Source of the DNA: Cocos nucifera
Lineage: Eukaryota > Streptophyta > Magnoliopsida > Arecales > Arecaceae
Assembly (NCBI GenBank): GCA_006176705.1
Contig: QRFJ01005010.1
Location: 1-64,000, forward strand
Direction: 5' to 3'
Length of the DNA: 64,000 nt
Part shown: piece after piece, positions 11,244 to 22,604 of the stretch
How the letters are laid out: every line of letters begins with the position of its first letter
Position numbering within the stretch: the stretch's first letter is position 1
The notes under the pieces: generated by a model
Databases searched by the model: none
Seen by the model: only the letters and a program-made list of their open reading frames with translations
Told to the model about the DNA's origin: nothing
Translations under genes and position numbers: made by a program

Positions 11244-12658
11244 TACAAAAACTCCATTCATGAGCATTTTAGAAAAACAAATAGGAGAAATTCTTAATAA
11301 ACATGGATCTGAGAATGGGATCACAAATTATATCCCTAAAATTAACAATGAATATATCAATAATGGGATTATAAATCAACTTTCTGAGATTGGCAATCCA
11401 AAACCATTGGAATTTATCAATCCAATATTTGACATAAGATAGTAAGCTGCATTGTATCCGGCTGAAGACGATAAACTTAGCGCTTGTTGGGAGGCAACCC
11501 AATATTTAGTTTTTATCTAATTTATCTTTTTAGTTTATTTTTTTTAAGATAATTTGAATAAGTTGGAGGGAGAGCCCAAATTTTCAAAGACATGTGCTGG
11601 ACCAAAAATATAGTCAGATGTATTCTTTCATGTTCTTTATTACACGCTTTATTTTTTCTTCTCCATTGAGGATAATGTCAATTAAGTTGGAGGAGAGAAA
11701 AATAAAAATTTTAAAATTTTAAGTTCTCAAAAAAATTAGTATTTAGTATTTAGACACCTGATTATGCTTATGAATTGAATTAAACTAAGCATTTTTTTAA
11801 AAAAAATTGATACATAGATCAAAGGATCTGTGAGATATTGAGGAATCAAGTATTAAGAAAATTCAATAAAGAGTTAAGTCTAGAATATAAAAATTTTTTT
11901 TCTTAAAGTATTTCTAATTATTTCTACTAGCATCAAAGAAAAGTCTACTTTTTATAGGCTTGTGTAGCTAACTATACGTTTCTTCATATAACAAATTTAT
12001 TTTAATAAAATAGTTTTCAAGTACTTCTCACTGAGTAATCGGGCCTCTTTGCCTAAACAAACATTGAGTTTCGCATCAAAAGGTGGGAAGGGCAAAGAAG
12101 CTCGTTGTAAAGCTAGTCTTAACTCGTGGCCTATTTGATTCGAGCTAGTAAGTCTAAGGGGTATTCTATATCTAGTGCCCTAAAGCCAACTGGTTTGAGA
12201 GTCATTGGCCCAAGACTTGCTACATGGATCAAATAGAAAGCTTAAGGGATTAAGACACTCAATAGTATTACAACATTAAAAAAAAAAATTATTGGTTTTC
12301 CACCAAGTAACCGAGTCCTGTTGCCTAGGTAAGCAATGATATTCGTGTCAAAAAGTGGGCAATATAAAAATAAATAAAGGATGGAAGTAGCAATACACTT
12401 GTCTATATGAAAGTTTAGACAAATCAGAAATAAAGATGGGATAATTTAGAAAAAGTTCTAAAAAAATTAATATTCTTTACTTAATTTTTCTATTGATAAG
12501 TATTAATATCCCAATGATATGTCTCACTTAAGCTCTACTAAATATCAATGGCCATTTTGAAAACTACTTAGGTAAAATTCGAAACTCTAAAGTTAAAAGA
12601 TATTTAAAACTAAATTCTTTCTTTACTCGAGGACGAGCAAAGCTTAAGTTGGGGGGTG
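11244..12658 (+). other. Gyp-1 3' internal region, noncoding, with polypurine tract
   Basis: This is where a full gypsy element would carry pol. Only a 73-aa frame (11221-11442) overlapping the gag end and AT-rich sequence are present. GCGCTTGTTGGGAGGCAACC (11480-11499) resembles a motif I associate with the 3' untranslated part of Athila/Tat-like elements. The polypurine tract AAGTTGGGGGG (12646-12656) directly precedes the 3' LTR. Confidence 0.65.
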
Positions 12659-14287
12659 TGATAAGTACCATAAATTCACTAATAAAAGTATTAATTTATC
12701 AATTAATTTATATTAATTTTTAAGAATTAATGATTAATTTATATATAATTTTTAAGAAATTGATATTTTTATTAATTAAAAAAATTAATTATAAAATAAT
12801 AAAAATTAAAAAATAAAATTTTATAATCAATGGAAAGAGCTCATTTTTTTGATCGTAATGAAACATGTTTGGAGCAAAACAAAGCTAAAATAGAAAAGAT
12901 ATAAATTTCTAAAGAAATAAAATAAAAAAAAATTAAATAAAAAAAATAACATATAGCTCAAATGGCTCAAGCCGCCATGCCGCAGCAGTCGATGCGTCCA
13001 AATAAGCCAAGCCAAGCCAATCAAGCTGATGCACCAAGCCATCCATGCTAGCCGACTCAAGCCCAGAAGCCATCAGCCGATCGACAGCATAGTTTGGACC
13101 GCCAGCACAGCAGACACCGGTGAATCAGAGCTTGCCACGTGATGGACCTAGACCACTAAAGGATTTACAAAAATTTCATCGCGGCTCATAGGGCATTTTG
13201 GTCTTTTCATCTATCAATAAAAGATGCTGATTGGTTGCGGTGCACGATGTGGCCATTTCACGTGGTCCATGGGAACAGTAAATGCGCGATCGTGCGGTGG
13301 TGGTTGTTTGCAGTCAAAATTGGACGGTCAAGTTTTTTTTTTGATTGTTGATTTCACCCGGATCGCCATCGAACGACGGCACTTGATTCCAGCTTCGATC
13401 CGATGGTCCAAACGGCTTTCGATGGTGATCAAACTCTCAGGCACATGATCAATGGCCTAAACTCCTCCATCAAGCGCGGTCCAATAGTCAGAAATTAATC
13501 TGACTTGATCTAGGTCATTACATGTTCATTTTTGATATTTTTGGAAGCATCGGATCACCATCTAACGGCCAGAATTAAAAGAACTCAATAGGGGCTATTT
13601 TAATCCAAATTTTACTCGGATTTCTTCCTATTTTCATGATTAAAACAACCCTTAGTCCCACATTACCTCTAGAAAAAATATCTAGCCCTCCTAACTCTAT
13701 AAAAAGGACCCCAGGCCTTCAAAAATCAATATCTCAGATCAAGGTGAAGCTTTGGCACAGGGTGAAGCCAGGCTATGTGTTAATGGCTGCTTCAAAGCAA
13801 TTGGTGCTAAGAAGAAAAGCTGGGCTTCTCCACCATCTTTCCACCAATATCGTTCCAAGATCAGAGATCACTTTATTTTATTTTCTTTTTATTTTATGTA
13901 TTTAAATTATAAACTTTTTAATACAATATTTATTTTTATGATCTTTAATTTCATTTGTTTTATTTTTATTGCAATTCAATTTCTGCACTTTAAATTATTG
14001 CTTTTTATTTTTCTGCAAGTAGATGCTAAGATCTAACTAGTAGATCTTAGTACCAAGTTTAAATTTCTGCACCTTTTAATTTTTGCTTTTTATTTTTCGA
14101 CTTCAATTTTAATTTCAAAATTTTTTTTTCTTTTTTTTTTTAAAAATCAAAGATTTCAAATTTAAAAATACTATCTTCTCTATGGATTCAATCTGACTCA
14201 CTATTTTCTATATATTTTTAATTATTTTAAGAAGTCGGATTAAACTGATAAACACGGTGTCTTAACAACAACATCACATTCCTATCA
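12659..14287 (+). repeat. Gyp-1 3' LTR
   Basis: 1,629 bp, TGATAAGTACCATAAATTC...CATTCCTATCA, the partner of 6448-8057. TATA box at 13698-13705. It is followed by CCTAC, the right target duplication. Confidence 0.9.
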
Positions 14288-16312
14288 CCTACCAAACCAT
14301 ATAAGATATGGCATGGTAAGAAACCAAGTCTGACTCATCTTAGAATTTGGGGTTATTTGGCTCATGTTAAAAGATAACAATCGGACAAGTTAGACTATAT
14401 GTCCTTTAGAGCTCGATTCATTTGATATCCTAAAGAGTCATTAGGATATTATTTCCACATTCTAGAAGACCACAATGTGATTGTGATTTGGCATGCCATT
14501 TTTCTTGAAAAATAGTTTTTTCAAGATGACGGCAATGGAAAGCAAATCAAGCTTGAGGAGAAAGTCTTATAAGTGCAACGAGCTAAGGACCCTATGGAAC
14601 CAAATCAGGTTGAGCCAATACAATCACTACCTATTCCACCTCATAGATCAGAAAGAGTTTCTAATCCTTCTGAGAGGTACCTAGGTACTATTTCAGAGGA
14701 AGTAAAGAAAATATTCCTCATAGATAATGGGGTTCATGGTGATGATCCCAAAACCTATGACGAGATGATATCAGATATCGACTCCGAGAAATGGTTAGAG
14801 GCAATGAACTAAGAAATTGACTCGATACGCTCAAATCAAGTTTGGATCTTGGTAGATCCACCTGAAGGTATAGTACGTATTGGATGTAAATGGATCTACA
14901 AGAGAAAGATTGGTGCAGATGAAAATATGGAGACATTCAAAGCTAGATTAGTGGCAAAAGGGTATAGTCAGCATGAAGGCATTGACTATCAGGATATGTT
15001 TCCATCAGTAGCTACGCTAAAATTCATTCGCACATTGCTTGCTGTAGCAGCCTATTTCAATTATAAAATATGATAAATGGACGTGAAAATGGCATTCTTA
15101 AATGGATACCTTGAGGAAGATATCTATATAGAACAGTCGCTTGGTTTCATATCCAGTGATGCTAATCAGAAAGTATGCAAGCTGCAAAAGTCCATATATG
15201 GACTTAAGCAAGCATCTCGGAGTTGGAATACTCACTTTAATGATGTGATCAAATTGTTTGGTTTCATCAAAAATGAAGAGCCATGTGTTTTCAAAAAGGT
15301 TAGTGGGAGCGCTATTGTCTTTCTTGTACTATACGTAGATGATATCCTTTTTTTTGAAAATGATATTCCCATGTTGACCATAGTTAAAATATGGTTATCT
15401 AAAGAATTCTCCATGAAAGATCTAGGAGAAGCATCTTTCATTCTAGGAATCAAAGTCTATAGAGATAAACCGAATAGGATGCTAGGTCATTCACAGAAAA
15501 TGTACATAGAGGAAGTGCTAAAGAGATTTAGCATGGAAAACTCCAAGAGGGGATTAGTACCTTTCAGACATGGCATTCATCTCTCCAAGAAAATGTGTCC
15601 CAACACACTAGAGGAGATTGAACGTATGAGCAAGATCCCTTATGCTTCAATAATAGAGAACCTCATGTATGCCATGTTATGTACACAACCTAATATAGTT
15701 CATGCTGTGAGTGTCACGAGTAGATATTAGTCAAATCTAGATGAAGAACATTGGACTTCTGTGAAATGTATCCTTAAGTACTTAAGAAGAACTAAGGATA
15801 TGTTGTTGATTTTTGGTAATGAAAAACTCCAAGTCTAGGGATATACAAACTCAGATTTTTTATCCGATATAGAAGATCGAAAGTCGACATCTAGGAGTCT
15901 ATTTGTATATAATGGTGGTGCTTTCAATTGAAAGAGTTTCAAGCAGACAGTGATAGCAGATTCCACCATGAAAGTAGAGTACATCACTGCATCAGAAGCT
16001 ACGAAGGAGGCATTCGGATACAAAAAATTTACCGCAGAGGTCGGAGTAATGCCATCGGATGCCATTCCTCTGTACTATGACAACAATGACGCCATAACCC
16101 TTGCTACGGAGCCAAGGTCTCACCAAAAATTCAAGCATATTGAGCGGCGATATCACCTCATCCATGGTTACCTCGAGAAAGGTTATGTCGAGGTGAAGAG
16201 AGTCGACTCCATATATAATGTGGCAGACCCACTCACAAAGCTGTTTGGCCAGCAGAAGATTGAAACCCATCTTAAGAAGATGGGACTTAGATTTGTAGCG
16301 AATTGGCTTTAG
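14288..16312 (+). pseudogene. pol: copia pol remnant: integrase end, reverse transcriptase, RNase H (Cop-2)
   Basis: The reading resumes from 6447: TPYKIWHG-type integrase C-terminus, linker, then reverse transcriptase from about 14740 (SEKWLEAM, a VWxLVDPPEGIV-type segment, KARLVAKGYSQHEGIDYQDMF). The largest open part (15077-15730) carries MDVKMAFLNGYLEEDIYIEQ and the catalytic YVDD box at about 15331-15342, followed by altered residues (ILFFEND, against ILLIGND in Cop-3). RNase H (about 15840-16312) ends VADPLTKLFGQQKIETHLKKMG, with MKVEYITASEATKEAF in the middle. Stops and frameshifts separate the pieces, so it is inactive. The C-terminal stop is 14 bases before the 3' LTR. Confidence 0.85.
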
Positions 16313-16315
16313 GCC

Positions 16316-16326
16316 AAGTGGGAGTT
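16316..16326 (+). other. polypurine tract (Cop-2)
   Basis: AAGTGGGAGTT immediately before the LTR start TGTTAGATATG. It primes plus-strand DNA synthesis in LTR elements. The same tract precedes the Cop-6 3' LTR. Confidence 0.7.
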
Positions 16327-18403
16327 TGTTAGATATGTGTGCCCTAGAAGCCAAAATTGGCTGACACTTGTAATACACATATAAGAATAAAATTATAATT
16401 TTGACTATAAATAATAAAATGGGTTATTTTCTATCACAATATATTCGTGACACATCTCTTGAGTTAATGATAATGATAGTTCATATTTTCAAAAGTTGAA
16501 AATTTAAGACATAAATTTCCATTATTAACTCATAAAATGCTCCCGACTGTTGGATCATCATGAGGATGGTAATTGATCTGTAAGGTTGGTGTACAATTAT
16601 TTCTTTAGGATAAATGAGTCTTGAGTCTATGGTGTAGAGACACCGGAGCGAGAGTATAGGTGCTTGTTATAGAATGAGGGCACTAAGAGTAACCATCTCG
16701 AGCAGTCATCAGAAAGTCTACCTTCTCGTCGATGACTGGCTCGAAGCTACAGTGGTGTGTCTGATTCTTTGACCTGAGGTGCATCGACAGCTCACCTTGA
16801 GGGTGTTATAGTTTGACTATACCATAACTTGGTCTCCTAGCCATTCGGAGCCCTGAGGTGTATGTTGGCTATAGCATGTTTATTGTAGGAATTGGATTGC
16901 ACCAATAGGGGATCTATCTACCTCAATAGATGAGGAGCAGCCCTATGATGATCATGAGAATCAAGTCCATAAGTCCATGGCTATAGCAGAGTGAAATAAT
17001 AGAAAGAGCTTATATTAGGGTTTTCCAATTGGACTTGAATCAAATGATTAATTCATATGAAAGAAATTAGGATTTGATGAGATCACCTTAACCCTAATCC
17101 GATCAGGGGTCAAGATAGAGGAATTTAATCACATAGGTAACTGCATCGATAGGTTCATTTTTAGTTCTGATGGATTGCCACCATATGCTGCTAGGTGTCA
17201 CTGGTGGATTTTGGGAGCAATTAGAATGATTTGGATGATCGATCATACTAGTTGTCTGAATCAGAAAAGTTCTAATCCATCGGAAGGTGTTTCGATGATG
17301 TTGATGATAGAGATCGCAACGTATCCCATTATCATATGAAATTGAACCTAACTAGATCAGACAAATAAGAATTTGGATCTAGATATCATCAATTGGACTA
17401 ACCCAGTTTAATTGATTTGAATAAGATTCAATTAGGATCAAGAAAATCATGCTAACACATGATTGAGCCTAATGTTCTCCTTCGACAATCATTAAAGCTT
17501 ATCTCGATTGAGCCAAATATGTTTGAGTTCACTCAAGAACCTTTACTTGGTCTGACTGCGGCTTATTTAGATTAGAAAAGGGTTGTCTTAATTTATGAGA
17601 TAAATTTGAGACAACACCTGCCTTTTTCCATCACCTACTAAATCATGTTCTTTGAATTTGGTCAAACATTGACCTTTGACACTTAGACATCTGCCCATGT
17701 ATCATGCACCCATAGGAGAGAACATGGGGGTTATCCCTCTACTAAAAACAAGAAAGGGAGGGGGCGCATGCCTAGGGAGGCATGCACCCCATGAGGATCA
17801 CGCCTGGAGTCCCATATAGATGGGACTCTAGGTTGCTTCATGCTTTCTACTTGGGTGGTGCCAAAGAGTACTTTTTATTCAGTCTTGGCACCACCTAAGA
17901 AGGTTTGTGAGGGACTCTAATCTAATTGAATCAGATGATGTCATCCCACCAATCAGATTTAGATCTGATTGCACAAGGAGCCATGATTGGCAGGGATGAT
18001 GTGGCACTACATGGCGCAGTAGGGTTTATATAAACCAATCTGCACCTAGGATTGGGAGGTTCTATACTTTGCCAATGCCACAAAGCTTCTGTCCCTCCCT
18101 CTCCATGCCACCTTCAGGTCCTCTCTCTCCTATCCATGTCCAAGAATTTTTTGGGTGCTTGTTTGGTGTGATCCGAGCAAGAGAAAGGCGACAGAAAAGG
18201 AAGAAGGTAGTACTGCTGCAAGAGACAACGACTGATCTTCAAAAGCCATTTTGAAGACCTTCAAGATCAAATCCAGATCTAATTTTTGCAGGATAGATTG
18301 AGAAGAAGAAGATCTCTAGATCCTGCCTGAGTGGATATCGGTAGAGGCCAAGCGCTTGTGTGACTACATCCAAAACCTCAGGCAAACATCAGGATCATCA
18401 TAT

Positions 18404-19326
18404 TGCTGTCCACAATGTTCCAGGCATCACCTAGCTCTGATACCAAATTGTCGACCCATGATATCGCTCGAATGCCAATCATCCTTGACATCACAAGCAC
18501 CGATATGATGTTGCAGAAGCTCCTGATCTTTAGTATGGACCTGAAGGAATCTGTGACATTCTCTATGGGCAGCACACCACCAATCCTCCACCTAGATCGT
18601 GATGGGGTGCCTCCCTCCTTAGGCTTGAGGGAGACGCCCCCTTCTCTAGGCCTTCTTCAAGAATCCTAGGGTGGAAACTCTAGAGAGAAGAGAAGAAGAG
18701 AGTTGAGGGGGAAAAGGTTTGTATTGATTCCAACCTTAAAAACCCTAATACAACCTATGCATTTATACACAGTCATTAGGCCCAACCAAAAAACTCCCCG
18801 GCTAACCCAATACATGGAAACACTCATCAAGCCCATGTACACCCATGTCCCTCATGCTTTCATCCTCTAGATCTAGACTTGACCCATTCAAGAATTAGAC
18901 TCCTTAAGACATCTCAAACAAGGCCTTAAGACCCCTAGGATTAACCCAGACCCTAGCCCAAAATAGACCCTCATGTAACTCTGCCCACGCACTGAGCCGA
19001 CTCAGTGCTGACTGAGCTGGCTAAGTACCACTGGGTTGGCTCAGTCTAAAACTGAGCCAGCCCAGTCCTGTGTCATGCCAGCAGTTCCGAACGCACAGCT
19101 CTCTATTTTGCCTATGCACTGAGACTTAGCTGACCCAGTTTTGGACTGAGCTGGCTAACCTGTAGAAAATCTTCTTTCCACAATCTTGATTTTTCGACTT
19201 TGGTTTCTTGCTTCATCTTGTGTCCTAGGTCTTCGAAGCGCCAACCAAGCCTCTGAAATCCCCAGAGCCAACCCCCTGACTCCTCCCATGGCCTCCTAAG
19301 GCTTGGGAGCACCATAAATTCTCACA
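18404..19326 (-). repeat. Pal-1 3' LTR
   Basis: 923 bp, TGTGAGAATTTATGGTGC...GGACAGCA on the minus strand. The TATA-like ATTTATA is at 18771-18777. Variants of ACTGAGCCGGCTCAGT cluster at 18991-19160. Confidence 0.8.
18991..19160. repeat. cluster of CTGAGCCGGCTCAG-like palindromes
   Basis: About six degenerate copies or half-copies of a 16-bp palindrome (consensus ACTGAGCCGGCTCAGT) in 170 bp, upstream of the TATA box in element orientation. The cluster recurs in each Pal LTR. Confidence 0.65.
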
Positions 19327-20991
19327 ATCTTCATGTTGGTGCTCCCAAGCCATGGCAAACCTCTTGACAATGACCTCCTACATGATCTCACTATCCTTGC
19401 GCACTTGACAGCACCTATACAAACATCGCCTCCACCAATCCTCTTCAACTGTTGTGCATCCTTAAGGCCTTTGGGATGACCACCTTCATCGTTGAAGACC
19501 TATGCTTGTTTTTCTGCACCATCCTAGAATAGTAGGATCCCTTCTGCTTAGCAGCTGCATCACTTTTTCTAGACTTCCCTGGAGAACCCACAATGTTCCT
19601 ATACCAACACTTGTTGCAAATCCTGACATGGTCTCCTCAGAACTATGCCTATCCTCCTACACATGCCGCTCCACCTAGAACTGTGCATCACCGGTGTTGG
19701 TGCTAGGATATCGATCCTCCCGCACCCTTCTATTCTGAATTCATGTCAAATTTCTCTCCAATTGTAAAGCCACCTCTTCGGAGCTCCACCTATATTTAAA
19801 GTCCATCTGATGCTGTAGATGCTGATTTTGTCATCGAGTTCCTTGAGGCCAACCACTCAATGTTGCACTACTGAGCTTGCCACTACACCTCAAATACCGT
19901 CGTTGCCCCATCGAATTCTTCACACTCCACGAACCCCTTCAAAGATATCTCAGATACCTCTGCAACCCATGGGCACCTCCAAAACCCAAGAGCTCATCCA
20001 ACTGTTCTAAATCTAGCGACTGAACTGTAGGAAATTCCACCCTAGTCCTTCTCTTCTGCCCCTACACTAGCCATCGCTTTAGTTGCACCTGGAGAACCAT
20101 CCTCCACCTAGACCGTGACTCTCCTTGGGCCCCAGCAGAAGAAACTTGATCCATGATACTCCCAACTATCTGAGACCTCCTGGCGCTCCCTGAGATCTTT
20201 AGGCTCTCTCTGAGATCCGCTTTCGATCTCTCTAAGAAGCCCCTAACACCATCTACTGAGATACACTCCTCGACTGCTGCACCATCGAGCCTCTCTCAGT
20301 CCCTGTGCCTCTAGGGAAGCACTCTTACAGCACTCCAATGCTCCCTGACTCATCTCTGTGCCACTCTGTAGCCATCCAGCCCTGACCTGCTGGACCTCCA
20401 TGGATCATCCATCTCCATCACTCCTAAGGCTCCACAAATCCATGCTCTAGTCGAACCATTGAATACGTCTTTGATTACTTCTCCGCCTTCCAGACACCGA
20501 AGGGTGTATAATCGCTTCTTCAGCTTTCCTTCGATCATTATCCCTTGGAAAACTTCTCTTCAGCAGTCCTACACTACCCATCTTCCTAGAGAATCCTGAT
20601 GCTTTCTACTAAGATACCTTCCTCGACTACTGCATCGTCAAGCCTCTCTCAGTCCTACATCTCCAGAAAAATGCTACTGTAGCACTTTAGTGCTCCCTAC
20701 CTATCACATAATAGTCATACACCTTGGCCTTTCCACGAAGATCGATCAGCAAATCATGCACCAAATCCTTCCAACCCAGAAAAATCCCATTCCATTAATC
20801 CTCTCAACCTCCACCTTCACATCACTGCTCTCAGTTGGCCAAACTACAGCAATAATAAGGTAGATTTGAGACATATCATGGAATCCTTATGCATATTTCT
20901 GATTTCACCTTGTACAACTTTTTCTTTCCTTCCATGCACCATCAGGCTCTAAAACTTGGCTCTTCCATGCACCATCAGACTTTGAAACTTG
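19327..20991 (-). other. Pal-1 internal region with an unidentified coding-like segment
   Basis: I recognise no retrotransposon domain. Next to the 3' LTR (about 19327-19480, minus strand) the conceptual reading contains GLKDAQQLKRIGGGDVC and, after a frameshift, a segment resembling EVIVKRFAMAW. Pal-5 and Pal-2 carry the same segment at the same place with different substitutions. Further in (about 19480-19900) similarity to Pal-5 continues without a clear long frame. A 33-bp tandem duplication (20930-20962, 20963-20995) abuts the primer site. It could be a captured host fragment or a relic of element coding sequence; I cannot tell which. Confidence 0.5.
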
Positions 20992-21003
20992 GCTCTGGTA
21001 CCA
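20992..21003 (-). other. primer binding site (Pal-1)
   Basis: Minus strand TGGTACCAGAGC, one base from the tRNA-Met site TGGTATCAGAGC, three bases from the LTR end. A second similar motif (TGGTATCAGAAC) lies inside the LTR near 21037-21048. Confidence 0.7.
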
Positions 21004-21006
21004 TAT

Positions 21007-21933
21007 TGCTGTCCATAATATTTCAAGCATCACCTAGTTCTGATACCAAATTGTAGATTCATTATATCGCTCGAACGTCAGTCATCCTTGACATCACAAG
21101 CACCGATATCATGTTGCGAAAGCTCCTAATCTTTAGCACGGACCAGAAGAAACCTGTGACATTCTCTATGGGCAGCACACCACCAATCCTCCACCTAGAT
21201 CTGTGATGGGGTGCCTTCCACCTTGAGCTTGAGGGAGATGTCTCTCTTCTCTAGGCCTTCTTCAAGAACCCTAGGGAGGCAACTCTAGAGAGAAGAGAAG
21301 AAGAGAGTTGAGGGAGAAAAGGTTTGTATTGATTCCAACCTTGAAAACCCTAATACAACCTATGTATTTATACATAGCCATTAGGCCCGACCAAAAAACT
21401 CTCCAGCTAGCCCAATACATGAAAGCACTCATCAAGCCCATGTACACCCATGTCTCCCATGCTCTCATCTTCTTGATCTAGACCCAACCCATATATGAAT
21501 TAGCACCCTTAAGACCTCTCAAACTAGGCCTTAAGACCCCTAGGATAAACCTAGACCCTATCCTAAAAGGGACCCTCACGTAACTCTGTCCACGCACTGA
21601 GTTGGCTCAATCGAAGCACGGAGCTGGCTAAGTTCTACTGGATCAACTCAGTCTGAAATTGAGCCGACCCAATCCTATATCGTGCCAGTAGTCCCGAATG
21701 CATAACTCTCTATTTTGACTATGCACTGAGACTTAGCAGACCTAGTTTTAGACTGAGTCGACTAAACTGCAGAAAATCTTCTTTCTGCAGTCTTGATTTT
21801 TTGACATTGATTTTTTGCTTCACCTTATGTTTCAGATCTCTGAAGCACCAACCAAGCCTCTAGAATCCTTAGAGCCAACCCCCTGACTCGTCCCATGGCC
21901 TTCCAAGGCTTGGGAGCACCATAAATCCTCACA
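21007..21933 (-). repeat. Pal-1 5' LTR
   Basis: 927 bp, the partner of 18404-19326 with many scattered differences by eye. The TATA-like ATTTATA is at 21366-21372 and the palindrome cluster at 21597-21770. It is followed by the CATCA duplication. Confidence 0.8.
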
Positions 21934-22135
21934 CATCATAAGATAATAGGATTACCCATAACAAGATATAATTAAATTGGATTTAATTTAATTTATTTTA
22001 TTTTGTTAGATTGATAAAATCAGATCTAAAGAGTCTCAGATCTAATTTGGATCTAAGAGAAAAAAATTTGAAATATCCCTCTTGATCCAATCAGATCTGA
22101 ATGAATCTGATCCAAAAAATAGGGTTTTTTCTTCA

Positions 22136-22604
22136 GTCATCCTGAAGGCCTCAAAGGGAGCTCAATAATTAAAGAAGAATAGCAGTGGTAAGGTGAGCAC
22201 GAGGGGCTATCAGGACATGTAGGGATAGTAGAATCATGTTGGAAGATGTTGCCAGGTGTGCCAAGACTTTGGTACTCCAAGGTGGAGATTGTAGATGGTG
22301 TGCTGCTCCCAAGCCTTGGGAGGCCACGAGCAGAGCCAGGGTGAGGGCTCTGGGGAAGCTAGGATAGGTGTGGTCCTAGGACTAGGACAGGAGTTATCCT
22401 AAGGTGGAGATGGCATGCAACTCCCCATGGGGCTGAGGTTTGGGTATTGAGGACCTCAAGGGGCTTGGTTGGTGCTTCAGAGACTTGAGATTCAAGGTGG
22501 AGCAAGGAACCAAAGTCAGAAAATCAAGACTATAGAAAGAAGATTTTCTATAGGTTAGCCAGCTCAGTCTAAAATTGGATCGGCTAAGTCTCAGATCACA
22601 GGCA
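22136..22604 (+). mobile_element. Pal-2: fragment of a Pal element (internal end plus LTR start)
   Basis: 22136-22278 resembles the Pal internal 3' end (coding-like AIRTCRDSRIMLEDVARCAK, comparable to Pal-5). AAGGTGGAGAT (22279-22289) is its polypurine tract. The LTR starts TGTAGATGGTG at 22290 and is cut at 22604 by Cop-3. The orientation is opposite to Pal-1. Confidence 0.65.

Larger units (their letters stand above)
6448..14287 (+). mobile_element. Gyp-1: structurally complete, gag-only Ty3/gypsy element
   Basis: Two LTRs of about 1.6 kb (TGATAAGTAC...TTCCTATCA) flank 4.6 kb of internal sequence. The target duplication is exact: CCTAC at 6443-6447 and 14288-14292, and removing the element restores the copia integrase frame. 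The primer site TGGCACCATTGTCGAGGA resembles the TGGCGCCGTTGCCGGGGA site of Athila/Tat-type gypsy elements after CpG loss. Inside is only a gag-type reading frame with stops; no protease, RT, RNase H or integrase is seen. It was therefore probably mobilised by enzymes from another element, as known for Dasheng-like or LARD elements. Confidence 0.85.
18401..21933 (-). mobile_element. Pal-1: short non-autonomous LTR element with palindrome-rich LTRs
   Basis: Two LTRs of about 925 bp (18404-19326 and 21007-21933) flank about 1.7 kb. On the minus strand the 5' LTR is the right one, followed by three bases (ATA) and the primer site TGGTACCAGAGC. The target duplication CATCA is exact if the left end includes three extra bases, TAT (18401-18403), the complement of the spacer between LTR and primer site. 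There is no gag, RT or integrase inside. Pal-4 (41139-42490) has a comparable LTR next to a copia RNase H, so the parent is probably a copia element. Confidence 0.8.
4630..22135 (+). mobile_element. Cop-2: plus-strand Ty1/copia element with large internal deletion and two nested insertions
   Basis: It consists of a 5' LTR remnant (4630-6357), a piece of integrase (6358-6447), nested Gyp-1, the rest of pol (14288-16312), a polypurine tract, and a 3' LTR (16327-22135) split by Pal-1. The primer site, leader, gag, protease and first half of integrase are missing; LTR sequence runs straight into integrase at a CTTCA shared by both. GTCAT (22136-22140) would be the right target duplication; the left one is off the window. 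Confidence 0.85.
16327..22135 (+). repeat. Cop-family 3' LTR split by Pal-1 (Cop-2)
   Basis: LTR parts 16327-18400 and 21934-22135; Pal-1 lies between, with CATCA duplicated (18396-18400, 21934-21938). Joined, the LTR is about 2.27 kb and ends TTTTTTCTTCA. TATATAAA at 18027-18034 is the likely TATA box. The plus-strand open frame at 18069-18254 lies in R-U5 and has no recognisable domain. Confidence 0.85.

Noticed and set aside
19819..20010. Small plus-strand gene in Pal-1
   Set aside because: Proline/threonine-rich frame opposite to the element, not preserved in Pal-5.
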